Below, in pieces: positions 37,421-49,586 of a DNA stretch of 64,000 bases; the stretch's first letter is position 1, and every line of letters begins with the position of its first letter. The stretch covers positions 22,707,001 to 22,771,000 of the forward strand of contig JALJCS010000010.1 of NCBI GenBank assembly GCA_023055355.1. The letters are read 5' to 3'. The translations under genes and the position numbers were made by a program. Source of the DNA: Agelaius tricolor. Taxonomy: Eukaryota > Chordata > Aves > Passeriformes > Icteridae. The notes under the pieces were generated by a model. The model searched no databases, had not been told where the DNA came from, and worked only from the letters and a program-made list of their open reading frames with translations.

Positions 37421-40400
37421 CTTTGATAGAATGCCATTTAAAAGCAAAAACACCCCCACCAATAAGATCTCTGTGTCTTTTCAGAGGCTCAATCTCAGTT
37501 CATAGATGTGAACCAAGATGTGATCATGGTTTTGAAAAGCTAATTTATATGCATAATACCTTTGCTACGTACACTTCAAAAAGAGCAGTTGAGTTTACAA
37601 TATATATGGGAAATAATTTTCACACATTTGGGGGTTTGTGTTTTATGATAGACAATGTAGAGTTTCCTTAGTAGACCTTCAGTTAAGGCTGGCTGAGGAT
37701 GTGTACCCAAAGACCTGTGACTGGGTTTGGTTTTGCTGAGCAGCCCTGACTCCGAGTGAAAAACAATTTGAGCTGGAGCTGCCTAGTTTTGCTTCTTTCT
37801 TCTCAAAGCCTTGTAGTGCTGCGAATGCTGCCCAAACCTTGACCCCAGTGTATATTTATATCCTTTTGAGAAACTAGGAGGAACCCAAAGTATGGTACAA
37901 GATATAGGGAGTTTCCATTTGGTTTGGGTTTAATTTAAAATGTTCCTGTGAGTTTAGGTGAAAAACACCTCAATGGCATTAAACCACAAAAAACTCCTTG
38001 TCAGTCCAGTTTCCATAGATGTAACCTAGTTAGGTTTCTGTGAAGCTTTTCATATTTTTCTATAAAAAAAAAATTATTGACTAAGATTAAAAGAAAGAGA
38101 ACTACTAGAAGCCTGGAAAGATGCATGAGAAACTGAAATACAGCTAAGGAAAATATTGGGTTGAAGGAAACTTTTTAATTGACATTCTAATGTTGCTTCA
38201 TATGCCCATCACATTTTTTGTTGTGACCAGCACGATATGCAATGCTTTTGAAACATGTTAATATTTCAATGATAAAAAGGATGCCAATAAAGAGTAAGGA
38301 TCCAGGTACTATACAGAATTTGCTGAGTGATCTTGAGGTCCTGATGTAATGGAAAGAGAAGGTCATGCATGCCAAAACTAATAAAAAAAATTGGGCAGTA
38401 TTTAGCACTAGGAGGGAAGGAAAATATGTTTGGTGTTTTGCTCAGTCATGGTATGAAACTCCTATAGAAAAAAGAGAATATCATTCTACTATGTCTCAAA
38501 GTGTTTACCACAGAAATAACAAAGTATTAGCAGCAATATGCAAAGCCTGTACAGTTTTTAATTCCTGTATTAGGGTCGTGTGACAAGTGGGGGCTACTGT
38601 TTCTGTGAGAAACTGCTTTAATCTTCTCTGATGTCTGTTTGAGTGAATGCTGATGGCCAAGGTCTGTCACTATCTCAATCCATAAGATTTTAGTTTTATT
38701 GTCTCTCCCCTGTTCAGCTGAGGAGGGCAGAGGCTTTGGTGGGCATCGTGTTTCCAGCCACAGTCAGCACACCATAATTCCTTATATACTTCTCTTCTGA
38801 TTTGTGTAAGAGAATGATTTGAAACTGAAACAAGTGCAGAGAAAAATAAAGGAATTTGAGATGTTATAAAGGAGAATTAAAGGATATTTTTCTTTTTTAA
38901 CCTAATAAACTCAACTCTATTCCTCCTCTCTCTAATTTTCTCAAGAGAGGGAACCTGAAGGATGGATATCACATAAAGGGCAAGGTGAAAAAAGAATACA
39001 GTACATATAAGGTAATTATGTTGGAATTATATAAACAAACCCCATATTTTCAGAGCTATGATTTGGTGTCCTGTATCAAATGATGAGGAACCTGCCTATG
39101 TAAGCACAGATCAGCACACTACATTAAGGGCAGGAATTAAATGAGGTGCCAAATGTTGACAGGACTTTGATAGCCTGTGAAGGGCCTGGTGACTCAGCTG
39201 AACCCTGCCTAGCCTTAACACATGCCTCTCTTCCAAGCCAAGTGTCATGCTGTGAATGTGAATTTCTCTTGCAAACTTTCATATTTAACAATCCATCCTT
39301 CCATCAAAATGAGATGTGAAAAGGGATATTTCTACTACAGACTGTTGCCTTGTAAAATTTTGTGCTTCTGAATTAAACAGCTCTTGATAGACCAAGTTCC
39401 AAAGAAATCATAAGCATGTTTTTATTTCTTTTAGTTTTGAGTTCTCCTTAGAAAAACAGTCAAGGGAGTAGAGCATTCTCAAAGATAAAGAAAAAACAAA
39501 AAAATTGAGGCATGGAAATGACACAGCCAGCATTATCTTTGTCTATAAATGGTGCCCTGGGTTTCAAAACAGCTACTTAAGTCCCGAGGTATCCAAAGGG
39601 GGCAGATCACTCTGCCCAGCAGAAGGTAGAAGTGGTGATTTGTACTTCTTTCCCTCAATAGCACAGTTAAGCTCTGGTACACGTCCACTGATATACGAGA
39701 AAGGTGAGCTGTCAGGGTGTTGTGACTCACTAGAAATATCTGGTGTCAAATCTTGTAAGACTAAATAACACAGAATGTATTAGAGGCTAATAAACAGCCA
39801 TTAACCACCCAGCATTCAGATTTACCAATTACCACACTGTTCTAGGCCATGGACCTGCTCTCTGTGGCTGACAACATCACATTAATGAATCTCAAGTCTT
39901 AACCTCCTTGAATTCATGAATAACAATTTGACTCCATGTAACTTGATTACCACGAAATGGAAACTTTAGTTGAGTCTAAACAGTGGTTATGAGGTTGAGA
40001 TGAGAGAAAGACAACCCTACTCCATCACTGGTAATTTAAACTCATATGAAACCCAGCACCTGTCACAGTGATAAATGGGTTTTCTTGTTATCTTGCTGTC
40101 GGTATCATTTCCCAGTCAGATTACTATCAAACACCCAGACAACACTGTGGAAACCAAGGTACAATTGTCTTCATTTTATTCCTCTTCCAGAGAAACGGGT
40201 AAAGGTTACAAGATGCTTATAAATGTGATTGATTTCATTTTCTTTGAGTCATTCCCAGAACACAGTTTAATTTACTTGTATATGCAAATATAAGGTTTTT
40301 ATAGGCACCACAGAAGAGAGAGCTGCTCATTGTTTACTGATGCCAAGCTAAAGCTGCAACCACCCTGAATCAGGAAGTGCCCCTGTGGGTTACAACTTTC

Positions 40401-43400
40401 AAACTCCATTTCACTGTGTATGATTAAGAGAAATAAATTTTTAAATCTGTTTTGCTTTAGATCAGTGCCTCAAAAATTTAAGTGTCTTCAGCCTGAGGAA
40501 TGAGACTGAAAGTATAATGTGGACAAGCTCCTTCCTTTCAAATCCAGTGTTATTTTTCTTCCAGGCATGTTATTTTTTTTCTTGGCTCAATTTTTTGTAG
40601 GATTTTTTCTTGTTTTAATTATTTGCAGAAAAGATGTAGAAAAATAAAGGAAGAAGGAAGGAGAAAACTTCCAATATTTAAAAATGTTAAACTTGGAAGA
40701 ATTGTCTCTTAAAGGACATGTCTGAATAGACAATCACTGTGCTCATTTCTCAATGTAGAAACTATGCACAAGCTGTCACCTGGTATCTGTATGAATAAAG
40801 ATCTAGCTGATGGGTTTAGGATTAGCTCCATAATACTGCAAAGTATTTTTATTCTTTTACAACTTCAGTGCCATCCATCCAACAAGATGATAGTAAATTT
40901 TCATTCTCTTTTGCTGGGCTGTGGTTCTAAAACATATATTTGAATGTTTATGGATTTTCCTGGAAGCTGCACAGAATAGTTTGTAAACATGGGATGTGCC
41001 ATGAGCCATAACCTCCAGAGGTTTGAATATTATGGATTTCTTTTAAGTTGTAGCTGATTTTCTCTCTTTTATAGAAAACTTGAAACAGCAGAAGGCTCAG
41101 ATTCTTTCTGTCTCTACCTGTTGCTTTTCCATATTCTCTCCCTAGAACGATACAAGCAGCAGACTGTAGGTTGGTTGTACCCTGATGAAATTCTCTCTGT
41201 ATAGAAAAAAATATTTTTATTACTTACTTGTGAAATAGGAGGTGAGAGGAGCAGCAGATTTTGCCTGACAATTAACAGTTTTCTCTTGTTTTGTGAGAAA
41301 GGAGCCTGCTTTTAGAAGATGCTATAACAAGTGGTGCTGTATTTTAGCTGATAGTAAAATAAGTAGCAATCCTGGAGAAAGGAATAGAAGGATCCTTTTT
41401 AAGAGTGGTGACAGGGTTGTTTGTATGTTGAAAACCAACGAACCCAATGATGTGTCCTCAGGACCACCTCCTGAGAGGGGCACAGCCCAAGGCTGTGAGG
41501 TGCTGGCCCTGCTTTCCAGCAGCTGGCAGAGCTGGCCTGCTGCACTCGGGGCAGGCAGGGGAAAAACGCAGCAGCAAAAGTCAGAAGTGGAGATGGGGAA
41601 GTGACGATGTTAACAACATGGAAATTGTCACAATGTTCCACTGTAGATTTCTCTGAGATGTGAAATCGAGTTCTGTCAGATAGAGCAGAGGATAGAAACC
41701 ACTTCTTGGGTGAACCCTCATCTGTTAAGTCTCTGTGTATCCAGGGCAAGTACGTGATACTTCCTCCTCCAGTTAAGTGTGGAAAGAAAGGACTGAAGTG
41801 TGCTAAGCTCTTTGGAAAGAAGATCCTGCAAGCCAGCATTTCAGGAGCATATTTCAGGCTTCTTTCTTACAGGAAGGGGGATAAAAGTTGGTTTTGTCTT
41901 CTCTCCTATTGGGTACTGGTTAGGTGTAAGAGGCTCCTCCTCAGCTGCTGCCCGCTTTGGAAACAACCTCCTTTGGATACAACCATCTGAATTTTCCTTC
42001 AGTTCTGTGCATGGGTTCAAATCCAGGTTCCCACTCATAAGCTATTACTGTACTTCTTGTTAGGTAATTAGTGAAGTATTTTACTTGATTAAGAAATGTG
42101 TGCTTTATGATGCTGCATAAGTCATCATAAAGAATAAAATCCTTAGGATTCTTACCTGTTTCCTCAAGTTCCCCTTTTATCAATGGCCAGGCAAAAGAGT
42201 CTGTGATTCTTTGGGATATAAAAATGGAACCTAACTGGAAATGTGTAAAGTTTTGTATTTATTTAAGTTGAATGTCATCCTTTCTTCAAAGAAGGCTAAG
42301 AAGGCAAGAAAGAAAAGTACAATTTATCCCCTGTATTGACATTTGGGTTTGGAAACTACAAAATTACGTGAGCTGCCCGTACTATTAATATTAATAAAGT
42401 TTAAAAAAATCCTCTCACAAGGGCTTTGTGTTAATCTTACATGATTCAGCTCCTGGCTGCATAATGAAGATCTTACATATTTAATAAGCAAATTGAAGTA
42501 GTCCCAAATGAGTGAACAACATAGCTCTGTAAGAAGAAATGGGGCGGAGGGGAGGGGGAATTCTTGTCGGATGAGGTGGCTGAAAAAACACCAATCTACA
42601 GGCATTTTTATGTCTCCTATCAAATGTCATTGTGAATTGAAAATGGAATGTCTGAAAAAAATAAGAAGCAGCCAGTTTCTATATAACCTGATGAATGTAA
42701 CTCCATTGTTTCCATGAAATCATATTAAAAAGGTCATCACTCTACGTATGAAAATACCAAGGCAGTTATTCTATTGCTCTTTCAATTTGGAATAGGCACT
42801 TGAATATCATCAAAGAGAAATAGCTGATATTCTATAATTAAAAGTAGATTTTGAGTCACAGTGGGGAAGATGATAAGAATGGATCCTTCCATGCCACTGA
42901 TGTAGACATGCATCTTAGTCAGGAATAAAAGAAACTGTCTGGAGGATGAAAGGAAAATATGATTAAATTAAAATGTCTGGGGTATAAAAATGTGCATGTG
43001 AAAAGAACTGAAAAATTCCCCCTTCTTGTGGTGTTCTACAAGTAACTCCTTTGGGTAAAGCCTTTGCCATAGCAACAGATAAAACCTTTATGAGGTGCAA
43101 AGTTTTGCTAAGAAAATGAAGGCTTTCCATTCCAGTTCAGTTGATGTCTTGAAATGATAATAAGTCTGGCATAAGATTATAATCAGTTTAAAGATGCATT
43201 TTTAAAGACTATAACAACAAAGAGTCTGTGGTGCTTTTTCAAAGTAAGATACACATATGTTCTGCTGGAGATGGAGAGAAGAAATCAGAACTTAAATGAA
43301 CTGTGGCTGTGCCCCCTGTCCTGTTACCTGTTCTTTCTCTTTCATGTTTCATCCTTTTTTATATTTCATCCATTTTTATATCTTCATTGCTATCTTTGCT

Positions 43401-46400
43401 TTTAGCCTCTCTATGTCTTGTACATTCTAGATTTTAAACTTTTTTTTTTACAAATAGTTACAAATACAAGGAAACATTGGGAAAGATCTTAACATTAGAG
43501 TGTAACTTTTCCTTGTACTTCTGCTGGCTCAGTTCTTTGCATTACACCCCTTGCTACCTCTCACTGTATTGTCTCTTTCTTCTATGGAAAATCAGAGATC
43601 CAGGCCTTCCCTCATGCCTTGTTCTTGATTTTGTTTTTCAGTCAGCAACAGCTCTCCATGACACCTGCTCCTTCAATAGGCTTTTGCTTCTGTTCATGGT
43701 GAGGCTCTCAATGCCTTTTTTTCAGGATTTCATCTCTTGCATGTTCTCAATATTGCCTCTCTGGATAGTCTAAAATTTAAATTGTCTCATTATGTGCATT
43801 CTTATGAAGGATCCTAAAAGCAGAGCTACCAAGGTTCCCATTATATCATCATTCTCTTCACTGAAGGACCCCTGGCTCTTCACAAGATAGAGGCAGCTAT
43901 CTCAGAGGATCAGGGTGACTCATAAGAGGATCGTCTGATTGTCTGACAGTGCTGTGAGTTTCTTGGCATTTGTGCTTTTGGAATTTAAATGGTGTCAATT
44001 ATACCTTCACATGGAGCTTTTCCTAAAACTATGCCAAAAACACATCTTGCCTTTTTGCCTCTACATCAGTTTGCAGAGTGGAAATTCTCTGAACATTTAA
44101 ACACCCCTTCGCCTTTTCTATTTTTTTGCACCATGGGCTTCATAGTTATTTCCTCTCTTTTGTCCCTTTTTCATTCCTCCTTGCATGAGGGATCTGTCCT
44201 GATATTGTAGGACTGGGATTGCAAGATTAGAATGGAAATGTGTGAAATGGAAACCTCTGTCTATCACTTTACAATCAGCACTTGCACTGCTCTTTCCTGG
44301 CTGCTATCAAAACTCCGAGTTACACTTTTATCTGCTGGTTTTCTTTTATTTTTATCATCAGCTGGGTCTTCGAGTGCTTTTTGAAAGCTGGAAGAGCAGC
44401 TGAGGTTCCTCATCCTTATCTTTGTCTTGAACACAGCTGCTCAAGGTCTCAGAAGTGTGGGACTAGAGAAGGACTGAACTGGGCATCAGAAGCCAGGGCT
44501 GTGCTTTGGCACTGCGTCAGCAGTGGGTTGGGATCTGTGCTGAGGAGGATTCCCACTCACTGTCTGTGGGAACAAATGAACTCTGGGGAGAGCAAGGGAA
44601 AATGGGGCACCACCTGTGGGGGCCATCTCATCACCCCACTCCTTGCATCACTTTGTGACTGAGGCCTAAACTGCAGTGCTACCCTAGTCTTAAACTGTTC
44701 TGCATGAAGTCATACCACAGGAAGGAGAGCCTACCTCAAAAGTAAAATAAAATTGTTAAAATGAAAAAGGATGTTTTTAACAAAAAAATTTCAGCCATTC
44801 CAACTCAAGACTTTTCTTCCTTGCAAGTGACAAAATACTCTATATACTCTTTTGGCTTTTTTTTTTCATAAAAACCTTGAGGTATGTGATTAAAGTTACT
44901 TCTCAGAGTAATTTTGGTATTAAAGCACCTCGTTTACTGCCTCTGGCACTTCATTCAAAGAAAGGAAGTAAAAAGAAAAGTGAAAGCCAAATCAATTATA
45001 TGGGGGGAAATCAGTCTTTTCTTTAGAAAGCCAATTTTTTTTATTAATCGCCAAATGATTTATTTTTCTCTAGCTCATGTGTAACAGTGGGGAGAGTAAG
45101 GATGTTGATTCCTGGATCTTTTTGTCTTTCTGGTTCAGTGCAGACAAATGCAATTTGTTACCTACCTGCTTCCACATGTGACTGCCTATTTCTTTCAGTG
45201 TGTACATTGTTTTTGTTGGATGATTTGGACTACATTTAGATTTGTATTGTTATATATATTATTAATTTGACTTTGAATTGATAATTAATTATTTTTTCAA
45301 GCAATTACTTTACTTCCCAAGCGTTCTGTATGCATTACAACCTCCCTGAATAATGAAGACCACAAAACTGCCTTTCGAATTCAGCACAGTTTTGAATGAA
45401 CTGGAATCTGCTGATGTCCCAGTGCAGGAAATCTTCCCATCTTCCCCCTTTCCATTTCTCACTGAAGTTCAGAGCTCTGAAAAGGGGCCTTGTCTTCCCC
45501 CTTCCTGAAGTCAATTCTCAGAAACAAAATGAGATAAACAAAATACACATCTGCAGTTGTTCATTCAGTGAAAATTTCAAGGCTCTTCAGAATCTTGTTT
45601 TCTATAGCAATTAGAGGCCCTGCATGTTAAACAAAGACTTCACCACTCAATCTGCTTTCTCAGCATCACACTGTATATGGATCCCAAAACCCAGTGTCTT
45701 CCAGGAAATCCAGGTCCACAGTGAACAAGAGGGATGAACTGTGACAGTTCAGGATCCAGACTGCTGCAGTTGCTATTTTCAAAGTCCTCAAGGTGATTTA
45801 CTTAGGCATTTAGGCAAGTAAAAACAACTCTCAGTCCTTTTTTTGAAATGAGTCACGGAGAGGTGCAATGAATATTAGCACAGACTGGCCATGCCTGGCT
45901 CCCAGAACTGACCTGGGTCACCCTGGGCTGCGATCCTCCAACCCTAAGGAAAGATAAATGGTGACAAGGCCTCCTGTCCATGGTTGGGCAGAATTCTTCA
46001 GAAGCACTAGGATCTGACGCCTGGTCTCTTCAGTCTCAGGACACTACTTTTATTTCCATTTCTCCTTCTTCATTCATCCTCCTAGGCTTTATCAAACTAC
46101 TCATTATCTGGTATAACTTGCAGCTAACAGCTGAAGTGCTCTCATTGCAGCTTGTCTTTAACCACACCACTTTGGCAGTGTTTATGCAGTGGTCACTGCA
46201 GACACATCCTAGCAGCGTTTGGTGTTTAGCAAGCTCTGAGCAGAGCTCAGCCCTGACCAAGATGTTCAGCAAAAAGCAGGAATTCCCACAGCACTTGCCC
46301 TCCTGTGCAGCATGTCTGACATCACTAATGACTCAGTTTACTCAGTAACCCAAAGGGACACTATATCTCTTTGAGTCATGCTTGTGAGTTCATCACTTTT

Positions 46401-46550
46401 ATATGGTACTGAAGTAGAGCTACCTACAAGGCTCGGGGTTTTGGTATCGGAGTATTAGAAGTAGCAGAACTCAAAATGCATGGGTTTGTGCATTTATTTA
46501 ATTTTCATTAAGAGATGGTTTATTATGAGTGATGACCTTATATTTTCTGT
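37421..46550. other. Long non-coding stretch
   Basis: Nine kilobases without a recognisable transposon or exon. A GC box-like word (GGGGCGGAGGGGAGGGGG) stands alone at 42541-42558 in AT-rich DNA, with no other promoter feature near it. A GC-richer patch at about 41440-41580 gives overlapping frames of 69-146 codons on both strands with no domain, and another at 44380-44650 is similar. Confidence 0.45.
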
Positions 46551-46556
46551 TCCAGA

Positions 46557-46618
46557 TGAGCATCAGATTATGAAGAGTTCATCATCTTTGTGAGCATCAG
46601 ATAATGAAGAGTTCATCA
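46557..46618 (+). repeat. Direct duplication, 28-bp copies at 34-bp spacing
   Basis: TGAGCATCAGATTATGAAG and its continuation to 46584 are repeated at 46591-46618 with one substitution (T to A). The six bases between copies are unique. It looks like a fairly recent slippage or repair event. Confidence 0.85.
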
Positions 46619-48090
46619 AAAAACAAGTAAAGTAAATCCCCTTTTATTCAGGTACCTCAGTTTGTGTCTCACCCAAAGGATTGCTAATCCCAGTGGTCAG
46701 GGCAAAGTGAAAATCTAAGTGTCCTCTACATCTTCAGGCCTTTGAGATTTTTTTGGCTTTGTTTGCTTTTGCTCCACATTTTCCAATATCATTCAGGAAA
46801 GTGAAGAAGAAAAGACAGAGTTAATTTTGTCTCTCAAATAAAAATCCCTCAGCACTGACAAAACCTGCTCTGCTTGTGCCAGGTCTCTAACAGCTTGAAA
46901 ATCAAATTAGGCCCAGAATTATTGCAGACACTGTTTTCTGTCAACAACCTGGGGAAAAAAAGCAAGCAACCAAACAAAACCCTAAACAAAGAGAAAAAGC
47001 TTTCTCCTGTAATCTCAGTAAGAGCCATGCTTCCCAAACCATTAGAAGTGTCTCACTACAGCTCTGGTGTTCCCTGTTGCCAAGTAGCTGGAAACAGGGG
47101 CTGCAAAAATGTTTTAAAAAGTCATTTGAAAGGGAGCAGAGAGATTGCATGCCAACTCGAAAGCATGACAGCAAGAAATCTCTGAATTTGCTTTGCCAGT
47201 GATGAGAAAAACCTCACGAGATTCACTCTTGGTTGAGCTCACTGGGGTGGAGGAGGAGGATTTAAGCTCAATATTTGTTACCTTCTCAGTGTAGTGGTTT
47301 GTGCCACTGATGGCATTTTTTCACAGGCAAGACGAACGCCAGTGCTACCTTAGCTATGGCCACCCTCCTAGAATGTAAGAGTAGATACAGGGGGTCACGT
47401 TCAAAAAAATTCCCTCTAGCCAGGTCTGTAGCTTTGGTGACAAGCACATGCCTAGAGTAGACTGAGAACAGCAGAAGCATATATGGCACTTCCCCCAGTG
47501 CACTCTGGAATGCCATGCCAATAACAATAGTTGATGGGTTCTCTGTTGTAAACTTAATTACTTTATTGTTCAATGCATATCACCTGTTAGCATCTACAGC
47601 ATCATCCACCTTCATGTTCTATAAATCTCCTACACCTAAGGGCAGAAAATTCCTGTCTTTCCTGTTTGTTTTATTTTCCTGTTTGTTTTGAACTTGCCAA
47701 CGAGAAGCTTCACATAGGATACCCTATATCTTGTACTCATGAAGAGATGAACAATGAGTTCCCATCCTAACTCCCCACACTCTCCACAGTCCTGATGTTT
47801 TCAATGTCTTTTCTCAACCACAGGCATTTCTGTATATTTGCTAAGCATTGCTGCTCCTCTCTGAACTTTTTCCAGTTCCAATATGTGCTTGGAAATAAAT
47901 GGCAGAATGGGAAGTCTTGCTGCTGTTTTTAGCAGAGGCTTTTGCAGCATGTTGCTGCTGATGGATTTGTGCAGTCATCGCTGTTAAAGCTTGAGACTGT
48001 CAGCAGCAGCAGGTGAGTAATTTCAATTTTAAAAAGTTTTTCTTTTCTCTCCTCCCCAATATTGCTAAGCCAACTCATCATATCGAGCTG

Positions 48091-48108
48091 TTTTTTTTTT
48101 TTTTTTTT
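48091..48108 (+). repeat. Poly-T run
   Basis: Eighteen consecutive thymines. Confidence 0.8.
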
Positions 48109-48240
48109 GCTTCCAAGTTGTAAAGCTGTAAATGTAATCTTGCCAATGTGGGGTTACTACTTCCCAGCAGGCAGGTAATGCAGTCATTGTGAATCAATTC
48201 AGACCTTAAGTTTTCATTTTGTTGTAAGAAAAAGGGAAAG

Positions 48241-48284
48241 ACAAAAAAACCCAAAAAACCAAACCAAAAAACCAAAAAAACAAA
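48241..48284 (+). repeat. A/C-rich simple tract
   Basis: AAAACC and AAAAAAC units, the same texture as 29309-29445. Confidence 0.75.
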
Positions 48285-49518
48285 TCTGGAAACAATGATT
48301 TAAAATCAAGAAAGAACCTAAGAGAAACATCTGTCAAACCTCACCTTGCCTTCTTAAGTTACAAGTTTTCTATAAGCTACTTCTAACTAATCAGAGAGGA
48401 TATAAGAAATGGAACTTCTAAGTATGGATAAACTTTGTAATTTTATGTTGTCACTCCCTCTAGATATTTTACCTGTTTTCATTGTATCATGTTGAAAGGA
48501 AAGTGTTTGTTTTGTTCTCAGCTTTTTTCAGCACAGTTTGCAGCTTGTTTTTGTGATAGTACTTAATGTCTCCCAAGAAATCCTGTTGAGGGTTTTCAAA
48601 TGCCTCTTGTTTGCAGACAATAGAAAATAGAAGTGGGTGGAGAAAAGATAGAAATGATCTGAAGGTGATGAAAATATTTCTAAGAAAGATGCTAAAACTA
48701 CAGAGGAATATCAAATTTTACACTCTGGGTCAATTTAATTTGGCCAGTATCATATATCCATCAGAATGTGAACTTGTGTTGGACTTGAGGGGTAGATTAA
48801 ACACTCTGGTTGGATTTGGGGATGAGATTTTCAGAAGCAGTCAATCTGCTCTTTCTATTTAAGTGATAATAGTGTTCAGTCAGCATTCAGCACATTTTGA
48901 ATATCCTAGGATTCGGCTCTCTGGTTTTATAAGCTGAATCTTCTGTTCTTTATCAAAAGAAAATACCCTGCAACTCAAAGACACATTTTCCTGAAATTAG
49001 ATGTTTTTTCAGGCTCCAAATGCTGCTAAAATTCAATCTTATTTTGAAATCCTATGAAGGAATATCTTGGTTTTGCAGCATCTTGGATCACTGTTGAACC
49101 TTTTTTACAGTCAACTGTCTCATTCCCTCAAGGATCCTTTTGTATTTCCAGCTTTTGGGGTAATATTATTCTAATAAATCCATCACTACTACAGTCGTGT
49201 ATCCCTACCTTTGTTATGTTTAACTCTGATAGTGGAAGAGTAGAAAACCTACTTTTAAAGCACCCAATTTGATCAGCCTTGGAAAGAGGAAACTAAAAAA
49301 TCTTACAAAGACTCACCTGATTTTCTTTGAGGAACATATGGGAACTATCAGGATGCGCTGTATCCGTGCATTGTCCTGTGCAAAGCAGGTCTGAGTTGGG
49401 CACATATCACAGTGTCTCCTGACCCTGACAAACTGCAGCTGCAATTGCTCTTCTTGAGCTAAACCTGCACCCTGAGCCAGTTGTAGCACCCACAATTTTG
49501 AAGACAACTTTTCTGGCC

Positions 49519-49586
49519 TTGTAGGCTGATCTAGATATCTCCAGAGATCCCTTTCAGCCCAAGTTTCCCCATGACTATGATTCTGG
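49519..49586 (+). mobile_element. CR1 LINE 3' end (short fragment)
   Basis: The order 'ggctgatctagatatctccagagatccctttcagccc ... atgactatgattctgg' matches the last 60-70 bases of the CR1 sense strand, which ends in repeats of the ATTCTRTG type. The element points right. The upstream part could not be aligned by eye and may extend further left. Confidence 0.7.

Larger units (their letters stand above)
46619..49518. other. Non-coding DNA with A- and T-rich tracts
   Basis: Contains T18 at 48091-48108 and an A/C-rich tract at 48241-48284. No exon or transposon recognised. Confidence 0.45.

Noticed and set aside
42014..42024. GGTTCAAATCC, a match to the RNA polymerase III B box
   Set aside because: No A box at the right distance, no cloverleaf can be drawn, and no SINE-like tail follows. 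A single 11-base match is expected occasionally by chance.
42541..42558. Isolated GC box and G-rich run
   Set aside because: No CpG island, TATA box or exon nearby, and only three G-runs of three or more, so neither a promoter nor a canonical quadruplex is supported.
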